The notes under the pieces were generated by a model. That model saw nothing but the letters and a program-made list of their open reading frames with translations. It made no database searches and was not told where the DNA came from. A DNA stretch of 64,000 nt, taken from assembly GCA_040882605.1 (NCBI GenBank), contig JBBEAY010000065.1, positions 6,431-70,430 of the forward strand, read 5' to 3'. Shown here piece by piece: positions 28,455 through 36,812 of this stretch. The translations under genes were made by a program, and so were the position numbers. This stretch comes from JAOUEA01 sp040882605. Lineage in GTDB: Bacteria; Actinomycetota; UBA4738; HRBIN12. Each line of letters opens with the position of its first letter. The first letter of the stretch is position 1.

Positions 28455-28526
28455 CCCGATCTAGTGGGCCCACCGCTTCGCTCCTTGAGGCCCGATCTAG
28501 TGGGCCTACCGCTTCGCTCCTTGAGG
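28455..28526. repeat. 36-bp tandem duplication in the ileS leader
   Basis: Two adjacent 36-base units (28455-28490 and 28491-28526) differ at one base. They lie between the T-box terminator and the ileS start codon. On the minus strand each copy contains AAGGAG, so the duplication also copies a Shine-Dalgarno-like sequence, although neither copy is close to the start codon. Confidence 0.85.
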
Positions 28527-28530
28527 CCCA

Positions 28531-28800
28531 AGAAAAAGCCCCGTCCCGCTCGTTGCCGGGACGAGGCGTCGGTGCTGCCCCGCGGTACCACCCCGCGTTG
28601 CCGGGCCCTCACGGGCTCGGCCGCTCATGACCTCCGTCGGAGGTCTCCCGCTGTGACGGGCGGGTCCGCCTGCGTCTCCCACGACCTCGCGGCCGGCTCG
28701 AGCAGGGGCTCGGGGATGATGTCCGCGCGGGGCTCGGCGCCGGCTCGCACCATCTCCGGCTCGCTCCTGCCTCACGGGTCCGCGCGGCGCGTTCCCGTCA
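28531..28800 (-). promoter_or_regulatory. T-box riboswitch controlling ileS (specifier AUC)
   Basis: The minus strand contains the T-box core GGGTGGTACCGCG (about 28593-28581). Upstream is a Stem I with the apical sequence GATGGTGCGAGCC, closed by two copies of CCGCGCGG and followed by a specifier loop reading AUC-A (codon 28720-28718), an isoleucine codon. Downstream CCTCGTCCCG pairs with CGGGACGGGG and runs into TTTTT (to about 28533), an intrinsic terminator. Uncharged tRNA-Ile would favour the antiterminator and ileS expression. The 5' boundary is approximate. Confidence 0.88.
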
Positions 28801-28947
28801 TCGCCTGTGCGGGCAATGCTACACGCTCGTCGCCCTTGGGCCGCCTTCGGATCGCCATGGCAGATCGAGGATCGCGCAACCTGTCGCAAACCTCCTGACC
28901 TGCGGGAACACGACCATGAAGGCGCCATCTGCTACCCTTCGCCGGCT

Positions 28948-29331
28948 ATGGCTCAGACCAAGCTCACCGACAAAGAGATAGCCGATCTGAAGGGTCGCCT
29001 CGAAGAGGAACAGGGAGAGCTGCGAGTGCAGCTCACCACGATCGAGGAGGAGACCTTCGCGACCTCGCAGTCCGAGCTCTCGGGCGACGTGGGCCTCGAC
29101 GACGAGTCCGCCGACGCGGGCACCGCGACGTTCGAGCGCGAGAAGGATCTCTCGATCGAGAACAACATCCGTGACCTGCTGGCCAAGATCGAACGGGCAC
29201 TCACGCGCATCGACGCCGGCACCTACGGCACGTGCGAACGGTGCGCCAAGCCGATCGAGAAGGCGCGCATCAGGGCGCTGCCCTACGTCGACCTCTGCAT
29301 CAAGGACGCCAAGGCGCGATCGCGCCGCTGA
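28948..29331 (+). CDS. TraR/DksA-type zinc-finger protein
   Basis: A 127-residue protein: an acidic coiled-coil N-terminal part and a C-terminal TraR/DksA finger. Cys96 and Cys99 (CERC) and Cys117 are present, but the fourth ligand position is Asp120 (CIKD instead of CxxC), so zinc binding may be altered. DksA-like proteins act in the RNA polymerase secondary channel; the role here is inferred. ATG 28948 lacks a Shine-Dalgarno sequence, while TACCCT (28933-28938) lies nine bases upstream, suggesting a leaderless message. lspA follows after five bases. Confidence 0.85.
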   Translation: MAQTKLTDKEIADLKGRLEEEQGELRVQLTTIEEETFATSQSELSGDVGLDDESADAGTATFEREKDLSIENNIRDLLAKIERALTRIDAGTYGTCERCAKPIEKARIRALPYVDLCIKDAKARSRR

Positions 29332-29336
29332 CAGCC

Positions 29337-29873
29337 GTGGACCGCGCTCGGCGTCGCGCCGCGGTCTGGCTCTTCTCCATCGCCGGCCTGGTGTATCTGG
29401 CCGATCGGCTCACGAAGATCTGGGCGGAGCAGCAGCTTCCCGGCGATCCGATCGACGTCATCCCGGGCGTCATCAGCTTGCGGTTCGCGACGAACCCGGG
29501 TGGCGCCTTCAGTCTGGGGCAGAGCGCCCCGTGGTTCTTCGCCGTGGTCACGCTGATCGTGGCGGTGCTGATCGTGGCGACGGCGTTCCGCCATGTCAGC
29601 CCTATCGCCGGGCTCGCCTTGGGCCTCGTGCTCGGCGGCGCGCTCGGGAACCTCACCGACCGCTTGACCAGGGGCGAGCGGTTCGACGGACACGTCGTCG
29701 ACTTCATCGACCTGCAGGTCTGGCCCGTGTTCAATCTGGCCGACGCGGCCATCGTCGTCGGGGCGATCGTGTTGGCCATGGGGTCCTTCCTGGGAGACCG
29801 ACGAGAGCGAGACCGACGAGAGGGAGATAGCCGGTCGAGGCAGGTCGACGAGCTGGCCGCCGATGAGCGCTGA
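29337..29873 (+). CDS. lspA: Signal peptidase II (lipoprotein signal peptidase)
   Basis: A 178-residue membrane aspartic protease that cuts the signal peptide from lipidated prolipoproteins. Four hydrophobic spans are visible. Family motifs are FATNPGGAFSL, GGALGNLTDRL, VVDFID with Asp122 and FNLADAAIV with Asp136, the catalytic pair. Its substrates would include the several lipobox-bearing binding proteins in this window. GTG 29337 follows the preceding stop by five bases; it overlaps the next gene by 11 bases. Confidence 0.93.
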   Translation: MDRARRRAAVWLFSIAGLVYLADRLTKIWAEQQLPGDPIDVIPGVISLRFATNPGGAFSLGQSAPWFFAVVTLIVAVLIVATAFRHVSPIAGLALGLVLGGALGNLTDRLTRGERFDGHVVDFIDLQVWPVFNLADAAIVVGAIVLAMGSFLGDRRERDRREGDSRSRQVDELAADER

Positions 29874-30798
29874 GACCTACATCGCGGAAGCCGGCCGGCT
29901 CGACGCGGTCGCGGCCCGCCTCTCGGGCGCGCCCCGTGCCGACGTGCAGCGAGCCATCACCGACGGGCGGCTGCTCGTCGATGGCGTGGCCCGCTCGAAG
30001 TCTTTCCGTCTGCAGGGCGGCGAGCGCATCGAGATCGAGATCAGGGTTCATGAGCCGCTGGAAGCCCAGGGCCCCGCGGTGCCCGTGCGCTACAGCGACG
30101 ACCACCTGCTTGTCATCGCCAAGCCGGCCGGCCTGATCACACACCCCAACGAGCGGCGGCGCTCGGGCACTCTGGTCAACCGCTTGCTCGGCATGGAAGT
30201 GCCGCTCTCGAGGGCCGGCGGCGAGCTGCGGCCCGGCATCGTGCACCGCCTCGATGCCGGCACGTCGGGCCTCATGATCGTGGCGAAGACTGACGAGGCG
30301 CACGAGGCGCTCGCCGGCATGATGCGCCGCCACGACGTGGAGCGCCGGTACCTCGCGCTGGTGCGCGGGCAGGTCGAGCACGAGACGTTCGCCATCGACG
30401 CACCGCTCGGAAGGCGCATGGAGCGGATCGTTGTCGACCACAGCGAGGGGCGTGAGGCCGAGACCGGGTTCGTGGTGCGGGAGCGCCTCGAGGGCGCCAC
30501 GCTGCTGGAGGCCGTTCCCCGCACCGGGCGCACCCACCAGATCAGGGTGCATCTACAGGCGATCGGGCACCCCATAGTCGGCGATAAGGCCTACGGCGGC
30601 GGCGGCGACCAGGCGAAGTCGCTCGACCTCGAGCGACCCTTCCTGCACTCCTGGCGTCTCGGCTTCGACCATCCGATCACCGGAGAACGAGTCGAGCTCG
30701 AGGAGCCGTTGCCCGACGACCTCGAGCGGGCGCTCGAAAAGGCCCGCGATCCGGCTGGTTCCGCCGGCCACCTTGACGCCCACCCAGACCGGGCGTAG
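29863..30798 (+). CDS. RluA-family 23S rRNA pseudouridine synthase (RluD-like)
   Basis: 311 residues: an N-terminal S4-like RNA-binding domain (about 10-65) and a catalytic domain with Asp131 in HRLDAGTSGLM, the conserved nucleophile of the family. TGRTHQIRVHLQAIGHPIVGD is the second signature. The enzyme isomerises uridine in rRNA; the exact site cannot be assigned. The lspA-rluD pairing is very common. The ATG lies inside the lspA end. Confidence 0.92.
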   Translation: MSAETYIAEAGRLDAVAARLSGAPRADVQRAITDGRLLVDGVARSKSFRLQGGERIEIEIRVHEPLEAQGPAVPVRYSDDHLLVIAKPAGLITHPNERRRSGTLVNRLLGMEVPLSRAGGELRPGIVHRLDAGTSGLMIVAKTDEAHEALAGMMRRHDVERRYLALVRGQVEHETFAIDAPLGRRMERIVVDHSEGREAETGFVVRERLEGATLLEAVPRTGRTHQIRVHLQAIGHPIVGDKAYGGGGDQAKSLDLERPFLHSWRLGFDHPITGERVELEEPLPDDLERALEKARDPAGSAGHLDAHPDRA

Positions 30799-30830
30799 GT
30801 TGAGGCTTCGACCGAATCACACCGGTGTAG

Positions 30831-30862
30831 TTCTCCACAGCGAACATGCGACCTGTGGATAT
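30831..30862. promoter_or_regulatory. Paired DnaA-box-like sites upstream of dnaE
   Basis: TTCTCCACA (30831-30839) and TGTGGATAT (30854-30862) each match a DnaA box at eight of nine positions and face each other. Their cores form a perfect inverted repeat TCCACAG/CTGTGGA with a 12-base spacer, 30 bases before the dnaE start. A role in DnaA control of dnaE is inferred. Confidence 0.45.
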
Positions 30863-30891
30863 CTTCCCCGTAAGGAGCTTGCGCACCTCAC

Positions 30892-33800
30892 ATGACCGAC
30901 CGACCCGACGGCTTCGTCCACCTCCATGTCCATTCCGAATACTCCCTGCTCGACGGGGCCGCTCGCATCGAACCGCCTGCCTCGAACCCCGGCGCCCCCA
31001 CGATCTTCACCGAGGCCCAGCGCCTGGGCATGAACGCCGTCGCGGTCACCGATCACGGCTCCATGTTCGGGGCCCTGCGGTTCTTCGAAGCGGCTCGCGA
31101 GGCGGGCGTCAAGCCGATCATCGGCGTCGAGGCCTACGTCGCACCGGGCTCGCGCTTCGACCGTGACCCCGGCGAGAGCGAGGAGAAGTATCACCACCTC
31201 ACGCTGCTCGCTCGCAACGAGACCGGATACTGCAACCTGCTGAAGCTGGTGTCGGCCGCCTACCTCGAGGGCTTCTACCACCGCCCCCGCATGGACAAGC
31301 AGCTCATGGCCGAGCACGCCGAGGGCATCACGTGCCTGGCCGGGTGCCTATCGAGCGAGGTCTCGGTCCGCCTGCTGAACGGCCAGATCGAGCGGGCGAA
31401 GGCGGCGGCTGCCGAATACCGCGACATCTTCGGCGCCGAGCATTACTACATCGAGGTCATGGATCACGGCATCGCCGACCAACACAAGATCCTGCGCCGA
31501 CAGTTCGACCTCGGCCGTGACCTCGGCATCCCGGTCGTGGCCACGAACGATCTGCACTACACGCTGAAGGAAGACGCGAAGCCCCACGACGTGTTGCTCT
31601 GCATCCAGCAGCAGAAGGTGCAGACCGACCTGAAGCGCCTGAAGTTCGACTCCGAGGAGTTCTACCTGAAGAGCGCCGAGGAGATGCGCCATGTCTTCGC
31701 CGAAGCACCCGAGGCCTGTGACGCCACTCTCGACATCGCCGACAGCGTCGAGCTCGACCTCGTCTACGGCGATCGCGCTCCGGCCGACCAGCGCTACCAC
31801 CTGCCTCGATTCGTGACGCCGGGCGGCATCGATCGCGACGCCTACCTGCGCACGCTCGTCGACGAAGGCGCCGCGCAGCGCTACGGCGAGATCGCACCCG
31901 AGGTCCGCCAGCGCATCGACCACGAGCTCGACGTGATCACCTCGATGGGGTTCGGGGGCTACTTCCTGATCGTGTGGGACCTGATCCGCTACGCGCGAGA
32001 GCAGGGCATCCGCGTGGGCCCGGGGCGCGGCTCGGCGGCAGGCTCCGTCGTCAGCTACTCGCTGCGCATCACCGACCTCGATCCGCTGCGATACGGACTG
32101 CTGTTCGAGCGATTCCTGAACCCCGAGCGCATCCAGATGCCTGACATCGACATGGACTTCGACGAGCGCCGTCGCGACGAGGTGATCCGATACGCCACCG
32201 AGAAGTACGGCGCAGATCACGTTGCGCAGATAGTCACGTTCCAGACGATCAAGGGAAAGCAGGGCATCCGCGACGCGGCCCGCGTGCTCGGGTTCCCCCC
32301 GGTCGTGGGCGATCGTCTCTGCAAGATGTACCCAGCCGCGGTCATGGGGCGCGACCACCCGATCGACGTTGCGCTGACGCTCTCGCCCGATCTCGCGAAC
32401 GCCTACGATCGCGAGCCAGAGGCCAAGGAGATCGTCGAGACCGCTCGAGCGCTCGAGGGCCTGCGCCGCGAAGACTCGGTACATGCGGCCGGTGTCGTGA
32501 TCGGCGATGCGCCGCTCGTGAACTACCTGCCGTTGAAGCTCTCGAAGGACTCCCGCGACGACTCAAAGAAGGTCGTCACGCAGTTCGACCAGCACGGCGT
32601 TGAGGCGCTCGGCCTGTTGAAGATGGACTTCCTCGGATTGCGGAACCTGAGTGTCATCGAGGACACGCTGCGGCACCTGCGAGCCCGCGACGTCGAGCTC
32701 GACATCGACCACGTGGCGCTCGACGACGAGGTGACGTACGCCATGCTGCGGCGGGGAGAGACGACCGGTGTCTTCCAGATGGAATCGTCGGGCGTCCGCA
32801 GCCTGATCAAGCTCCTCGAGCCCGATCGCTTCGAGGACATCATGGCCTGCGTCGCCCTGTACCGGCCGGGCCTGCTGTCGATGGGCCAGCACACCGAGTA
32901 CGCCGAACGCAAGCACGGCCGCAAGGCCGTCACGTATCCGCATGCCGACCTGGAACCGGTCCTGAAGGATACGTACGGCATCATCGTCTACCAGGAGCAG
33001 GTCATGCAGGTCGCGGTGGCCATGGCCGGGTACTCGCTCGGCGAGGCCGACACGCTCCGCAAGGTCATGGGCAAGAAGATCCGTGAACAGGTCGACGCCC
33101 AGCGGCAGAAGTTCGTGGCCGGCATGGTGGCCGGCGGCCATGCGGAGCGCGCGGGCAAAGAGCTGTTCGATCTCATCGCCCCCTTCGCCGACTACGGGTT
33201 CAATGCCTCACACGCGTGCGCCTACGGATTGGTCGCCTACCAGACGGCGTACCTCATGGCGCACCATCGGGTCGAGTACATGGCGTCGATCCTCACCTCG
33301 GTCAAGGACGACAAGGATCGCAAGCCCTTCTACCTCTACGCCTGTCGCGGGATGAGCATCGAGGTGCTTCCGCCCGACGTGAACGGCTCCGAGACCGATT
33401 TCGCCCCGGCGCCCGGTGACGAGCCAGCGATCCGGTACGGGCTGTCGGCGGTTCGAAACGTAGGGGAGGGCGCAGTCGCCAAGATCATCGACGCCCGGCG
33501 AGCCGACGGGGTGTTCACGTCGTTCTCCGATTTCTGCCGCAAGGTCGACCCCTCGGTGTTGACCAAGCGGGTGCTTGAGAGTCTGAGTCTCGCCGGAGCC
33601 TTCGATTCGCTTGGCTACCCGCGAAGGGCTCTGCTCGCAGACCTAGAACGTGTCTCAAACCCGATCTTGTCCGACCGGCGGGCGGAAGCCGTTGGCCAAG
33701 ACTCTCTTTTCTCCACCATGGAGGAAGAGGTTGATGACGACGTAGATCGATTTGACAGGGAGATCAGGGCTGGCGAGGAGTTCGAGAAGCATCTCCTCCT

Positions 33801-34479
33801 AAAATACGAGAAGGAGATGCTCGGCCAGTTCGTGACCGACCATCCGCTGCTCGAAGTGCGAGAGGCGCTCTCGGCTGCGTGCACACACGAGATCGTCGAT
33901 CTCGACTCCCTCGGCGACGGCGATCTCGTCACGATCGGCGGCATCATCGGCGCGGTCGCGCGCAAGTACACGAAGCGTGGAGAGCCCTACGCCCAGTTCC
34001 GCCTCGAGGGCCTGGCGGGTGGGGTCGGCGTGATGGCATTCCCGAGCGTCTACGAGGCGGTGCCGGGCATGATCGAGACCGATCGCATCGTGCTCGCGAC
34101 CGGGCGCATCGACCTGCGGGGGCGGGAGCTTCAGATCCGCGCGGTCGAGGTGCGCGAGCCCGACCTCGGCAACGCGGCTGAGAGCGCGACGGCGCCCGAC
34201 GCGCTCGTCGTCGACCTGCCCGCGGCGGCATGCACGCCGTCGGTGCTCGCGAAGCTGAAGGATCTCTTCGAGGCCCACCCGGGCGACGCGCCGGTCCGGG
34301 TGCGCTTCCTGTCCTCGAACGGGGTCACGCCGCTCGAGGTCGGTTCGTACCGGGTGCATCCGACCGGACCCCTGCTCGGTGAGCTTCGGTCGCTGCTTGG
34401 CGGTGACGCGGCCCGGGTCGAGCGAGATCCCGTGAACTCGGCCGAGGCCGCGACCCACCTCGAGCACGCAGGTCACTAG
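30892..34479 (+). CDS. dnaE: DNA polymerase III alpha subunit DnaE
   Basis: 1195 residues, the replicative polymerase. An N-terminal PHP domain starts at HLHVHSEYSLLDG with its metal-ligand histidines. The C-family palm carries PDIDMDFDE with catalytic Asp418 and Asp420, and GPGRGSAAGS precedes it. The helix-hairpin-helix and OB-fold regions follow, with LVTIGGIIGAVARKYTKRGEPYA in the OB fold. The linker around 33.6-33.8 kb uses codons unlike its surroundings. AAGGAG is about 16 bases before the ATG. It is of the DnaE1 rather than the error-prone type judged by the metal-site PHP domain and its length. Confidence 0.95.
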   Translation: MTDRPDGFVHLHVHSEYSLLDGAARIEPPASNPGAPTIFTEAQRLGMNAVAVTDHGSMFGALRFFEAAREAGVKPIIGVEAYVAPGSRFDRDPGESEEKYHHLTLLARNETGYCNLLKLVSAAYLEGFYHRPRMDKQLMAEHAEGITCLAGCLSSEVSVRLLNGQIERAKAAAAEYRDIFGAEHYYIEVMDHGIADQHKILRRQFDLGRDLGIPVVATNDLHYTLKEDAKPHDVLLCIQQQKVQTDLKRLKFDSEEFYLKSAEEMRHVFAEAPEACDATLDIADSVELDLVYGDRAPADQRYHLPRFVTPGGIDRDAYLRTLVDEGAAQRYGEIAPEVRQRIDHELDVITSMGFGGYFLIVWDLIRYAREQGIRVGPGRGSAAGSVVSYSLRITDLDPLRYGLLFERFLNPERIQMPDIDMDFDERRRDEVIRYATEKYGADHVAQIVTFQTIKGKQGIRDAARVLGFPPVVGDRLCKMYPAAVMGRDHPIDVALTLSPDLANAYDREPEAKEIVETARALEGLRREDSVHAAGVVIGDAPLVNYLPLKLSKDSRDDSKKVVTQFDQHGVEALGLLKMDFLGLRNLSVIEDTLRHLRARDVELDIDHVALDDEVTYAMLRRGETTGVFQMESSGVRSLIKLLEPDRFEDIMACVALYRPGLLSMGQHTEYAERKHGRKAVTYPHADLEPVLKDTYGIIVYQEQVMQVAVAMAGYSLGEADTLRKVMGKKIREQVDAQRQKFVAGMVAGGHAERAGKELFDLIAPFADYGFNASHACAYGLVAYQTAYLMAHHRVEYMASILTSVKDDKDRKPFYLYACRGMSIEVLPPDVNGSETDFAPAPGDEPAIRYGLSAVRNVGEGAVAKIIDARRADGVFTSFSDFCRKVDPSVLTKRVLESLSLAGAFDSLGYPRRALLADLERVSNPILSDRRAEAVGQDSLFSTMEEEVDDDVDRFDREIRAGEEFEKHLLLKYEKEMLGQFVTDHPLLEVREALSAACTHEIVDLDSLGDGDLVTIGGIIGAVARKYTKRGEPYAQFRLEGLAGGVGVMAFPSVYEAVPGMIETDRIVLATGRIDLRGRELQIRAVEVREPDLGNAAESATAPDALVVDLPAAACTPSVLAKLKDLFEAHPGDAPVRVRFLSSNGVTPLEVGSYRVHPTGPLLGELRSLLGGDAARVERDPVNSAEAATHLEHAGH

Positions 34480-34494
34480 TCCACTACGGACTAG
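34476..34494. terminator. Hairpin between convergent dnaE and the Lon-domain gene
   Basis: CTAGTCC (34476-34482) and GGACTAG (34488-34494) form a perfect seven-base stem with a five-base loop, starting inside the dnaE stop codon and followed by GCGTTT. It lies exactly between two convergent stop codons and could serve both, though the T-run is short. Confidence 0.45.
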
Positions 34495-34499
34495 GCGTT

Positions 34500-35174
34500 T
34501 CAGTTCGTGCTCACGTCGAGGCCTGCGCCTCCCAAGCCCGCGCCGAGGGTGCGCACGAGCGCGGCTTCCCTGCGGAACGTGGCTCGCACCTCGGACAGGC
34601 GTTCTCCTGCCCCCGGAATCTCGAGCAGCACTTGGTGATGGGGCACGAGCCCCGGGGTTGCGGCAGCGAGCAGGTAGCTCGCCGCGACCGGATCGTGGGG
34701 CGCCACTGGCACCTCGCGCGTCTCGGGCTGGTCGGGCAGGTCAGGCGCTCCAGGTGCCTGACGCCGATCAGCTGCCTCGCCGGCAGCGGCCAGGTAGCGG
34801 TCCATCTCGGCGACGGCCGCCTCCACGTCGTCGGTGCCGGCGCCGCCCTCGTCCGGGAACGGCTCGGTCTTCCACACGGGGTAGGGCTCGTCGCGGACGG
34901 GAGCGATGAGGGCCACGCGACCGCATCCCGCGACGCGGAGCAGGTGCGTACCGTCCTCGTCGATCACGTGCGCGTCGAGCGTGACCGTGACCCCGACGCG
35001 GTGGGCCTCGTAACCGCCACCGACCTCACGCCCCTGCTTGATCGCGACCACCGCGAAGCTTCCTGCTGGAAGCACGTCGTCCATGAGCGCGAGGTACCGA
35101 GGCTCGAACACCCGAAGGCCCATCGTTGCACCGGGGAACAGCACCGTGTGCAGCGCGAAGACAGGAAGCTCCAC
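34500..35174 (-). CDS. Lon N-terminal-domain (LON substrate-binding) protein
   Basis: A 224-residue protein matching the substrate-binding domain of Lon protease without ATPase or protease parts. The signature LPVFALHTVLFPGATMGLRVFEPRYLAL starts at residue 3, followed by FAVVAIKQGREVGG. Stand-alone LON-domain proteins are common in actinobacteria and have no firm function. GTG 35174 begins the conserved domain; upstream sequence in frame is not conserved in character. Divergent from the HisA-like gene, with 45 bases between starts. Confidence 0.85.
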   Translation of the reverse strand: MELPVFALHTVLFPGATMGLRVFEPRYLALMDDVLPAGSFAVVAIKQGREVGGGYEAHRVGVTVTLDAHVIDEDGTHLLRVAGCGRVALIAPVRDEPYPVWKTEPFPDEGGAGTDDVEAAVAEMDRYLAAAGEAADRRQAPGAPDLPDQPETREVPVAPHDPVAASYLLAAATPGLVPHHQVLLEIPGAGERLSEVRATFRREAALVRTLGAGLGGAGLDVSTN

Positions 35175-35219
35175 GAGCTCATCATGCCAGCCCGACCAGC
35201 CACGTAGGGTTGTGGTCTC

Positions 35220-35927
35220 ATGCGCTTCGAGGTGCTTCCCGCCATCGACGTTGCCGATGGACGTCTCGCCACGTACACCTCGCAGGGACCGATGCCGAGT
35301 GAGGCGTTCAGTGGCGATCCGATCGCGGCCGCTCGGTCGCACATCGATGCCGGCGCACGGTGGCTCCACGTCGTCGACATGGATCTCGCGTTCGATGGCG
35401 AGGCCCGCAACCTCGGTGTGGTGCACGCGATCGCCGGGCTCGGGCGGCCCGTGCAGGCGAGCGGTGGCATCAGAACGGCCGACGACGCGCAGGCGATGCT
35501 CGACGCGGGCGCGCGCCGGGTCGTGCTGGGCTCGCGCGCCTTGGCCGACGAGGCGTTGACCCTCGACGCGATCCGTCGGTTCGCCGACCGACTCGTCGTC
35601 GGTATCGAGATCGACGAGGGCCGCATCCGGTCGCGAGGCGCCGAGCCGGTGGATCTGCCGCTCGCCGAGACCCTCGGCTGGCTGGTCGCGGGTGGGGCCC
35701 ATGCCCTCCTCGCGACCGCGGTCCCTCGAGTGGGAAGCCTCGATGGCCCCGACGTGGCCTCGGTGAAACGTGTGGTCCGGTCGGGGAAGCCGGTGCTCGC
35801 CGCAGGGGGCCTGGCGAGCATCGACGACATCAGGGCGGTACGGCGAGCGGGCGCCGTGGGAGCGGTGATCGGGCGTGCTGCGCTGGACGGCGGCCTCGAC
35901 CTGGCCGCTGCCCTCGAGCTGAGCTGA
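35220..35927 (+). CDS. HisA/PriA-like (beta-alpha)8-barrel protein with degenerate active site
   Basis: 235 residues, clearly related to the phosphoribosyl isomerase HisA/PriA: PAIDVADGRL with Asp10, GARWLHVVDMD, ASGGIRTADD, GSRAL and AAGGLASIDD are recognisable. But the second catalytic aspartate is Glu130 (GIEID), and the usual TDI..DGT loop reads TAVPRVGS (166-173), losing the general acid. It sits directly before trpC-trpB-trpA with no trpF and no other his gene in view. It may be a specialised or non-catalytic paralog. TAGGGT (35205-35210) nine bases before the ATG suggests a leaderless message. Confidence 0.75.
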   Translation: MRFEVLPAIDVADGRLATYTSQGPMPSEAFSGDPIAAARSHIDAGARWLHVVDMDLAFDGEARNLGVVHAIAGLGRPVQASGGIRTADDAQAMLDAGARRVVLGSRALADEALTLDAIRRFADRLVVGIEIDEGRIRSRGAEPVDLPLAETLGWLVAGGAHALLATAVPRVGSLDGPDVASVKRVVRSGKPVLAAGGLASIDDIRAVRRAGAVGAVIGRAALDGGLDLAAALELS

Positions 35928-36005
35928 AGCCGGCGGACCACGGTGCATCGCCGGGACCACGGTGCTTCGGCAAGCCCACGGCGCGTCGGTACACTCGCGG
36001 ACCCC

Positions 36006-36785
36006 ATGGGCTTCCTCACCGACTTCGTCGACGACCTGCGCCGGCGTCTTGCCGAGCACCCGCTCGACGAAGGTGCGCTCCTGGCTCGCGCGAGCGCCAG
36101 GCCGCCCGCGCGCGACTTCATCGCAGCTCTCCGCGAGCACTCCCCGGCCCTGATCGCCGAGTTGAAACGCGCCTCGCCGAGCGCCGGGGAGATAGCCGAC
36201 ACTGTGGATCCGGTCGCTCAGGCGGTCGCCTACGCTGCAGCGGGCGCGGCGGCGATCTCGGTATTGACCGAGCCTCGACACTTCCACGGGTCCCTCGCCG
36301 ATCTCGAAGCCGTTCGGATCGCCGTGCAGGTTCCGGTGCTGCGCAAGGACTTCCTCGTGCACCCGGCGCAGGTGATCGAGGCGCGAGCACGCGGCGCCGA
36401 CGCCGTGCTGTTGATCACGGCAAGCCTCACCGACGACGAGCTCACGGCCATGCTCGCGGTCGCCCGTGACCTCGGCATGGGTGCGCTCGTCGAGACCCAC
36501 ACCGAGAACGAGCTCGATCGGGCCATCGCGAGCGGGGCTGAGGTGGTGGGTGTGAACGCGAGGGATCTGGAGACCCTCGAAGTCGATGTCGAGCGCGCGC
36601 TCGAGCGGGTGGGCCGCATCCCGAGCGACCGGGTCGCAGTGTTCGAGTCGGGCGTGAAGACCCGGGCTGACGTGCGAGCCGCCGTCGAAGCGGGCGCGTC
36701 TGCCATCCTGGTGGGGGAGGCCCTGATGCGGGCCGGCGACCCACGCGCGGCCGTGCGCCAGCTCTTGGCGCCCGGCGATGCCTGA
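36006..36785 (+). CDS. trpC: Indole-3-glycerol-phosphate synthase TrpC
   Basis: A 259-residue barrel enzyme that closes the indole ring of the tryptophan precursor. LIAELKRASPSAGEI carries the catalytic lysine, VLRKDFLVHPAQVIEARARGADAVLLI the second lysine and glutamate, and VGVNARDLETLEV, FESGVKT and ILVGEALM are typical. Start ATG 36006 is chosen because TACACT (35990-35995) lies ten bases upstream and the family N-terminus starts here; the frame is open to 35943. Followed by trpB after 27 bases. Confidence 0.93.
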   Translation: MGFLTDFVDDLRRRLAEHPLDEGALLARASARPPARDFIAALREHSPALIAELKRASPSAGEIADTVDPVAQAVAYAAAGAAAISVLTEPRHFHGSLADLEAVRIAVQVPVLRKDFLVHPAQVIEARARGADAVLLITASLTDDELTAMLAVARDLGMGALVETHTENELDRAIASGAEVVGVNARDLETLEVDVERALERVGRIPSDRVAVFESGVKTRADVRAAVEAGASAILVGEALMRAGDPRAAVRQLLAPGDA

Positions 36786-36812
36786 CCCGATCTCTCAAGG
36801 AGGCCGTGAGCC

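Noticed and set aside
28433..28612. N-terminal extension of IleS by 60 codons
   Set aside because: The extension would translate the T-box terminator and the 36-bp duplication; the family N-terminus and a ribosome-binding site support ATG 28432.
30800..30833. A dnaE promoter formed by TTGAGG and TAGTTC or TGTAGT
   Set aside because: The spacing is 20-22 bases, too long for a confident sigma-70-type promoter.
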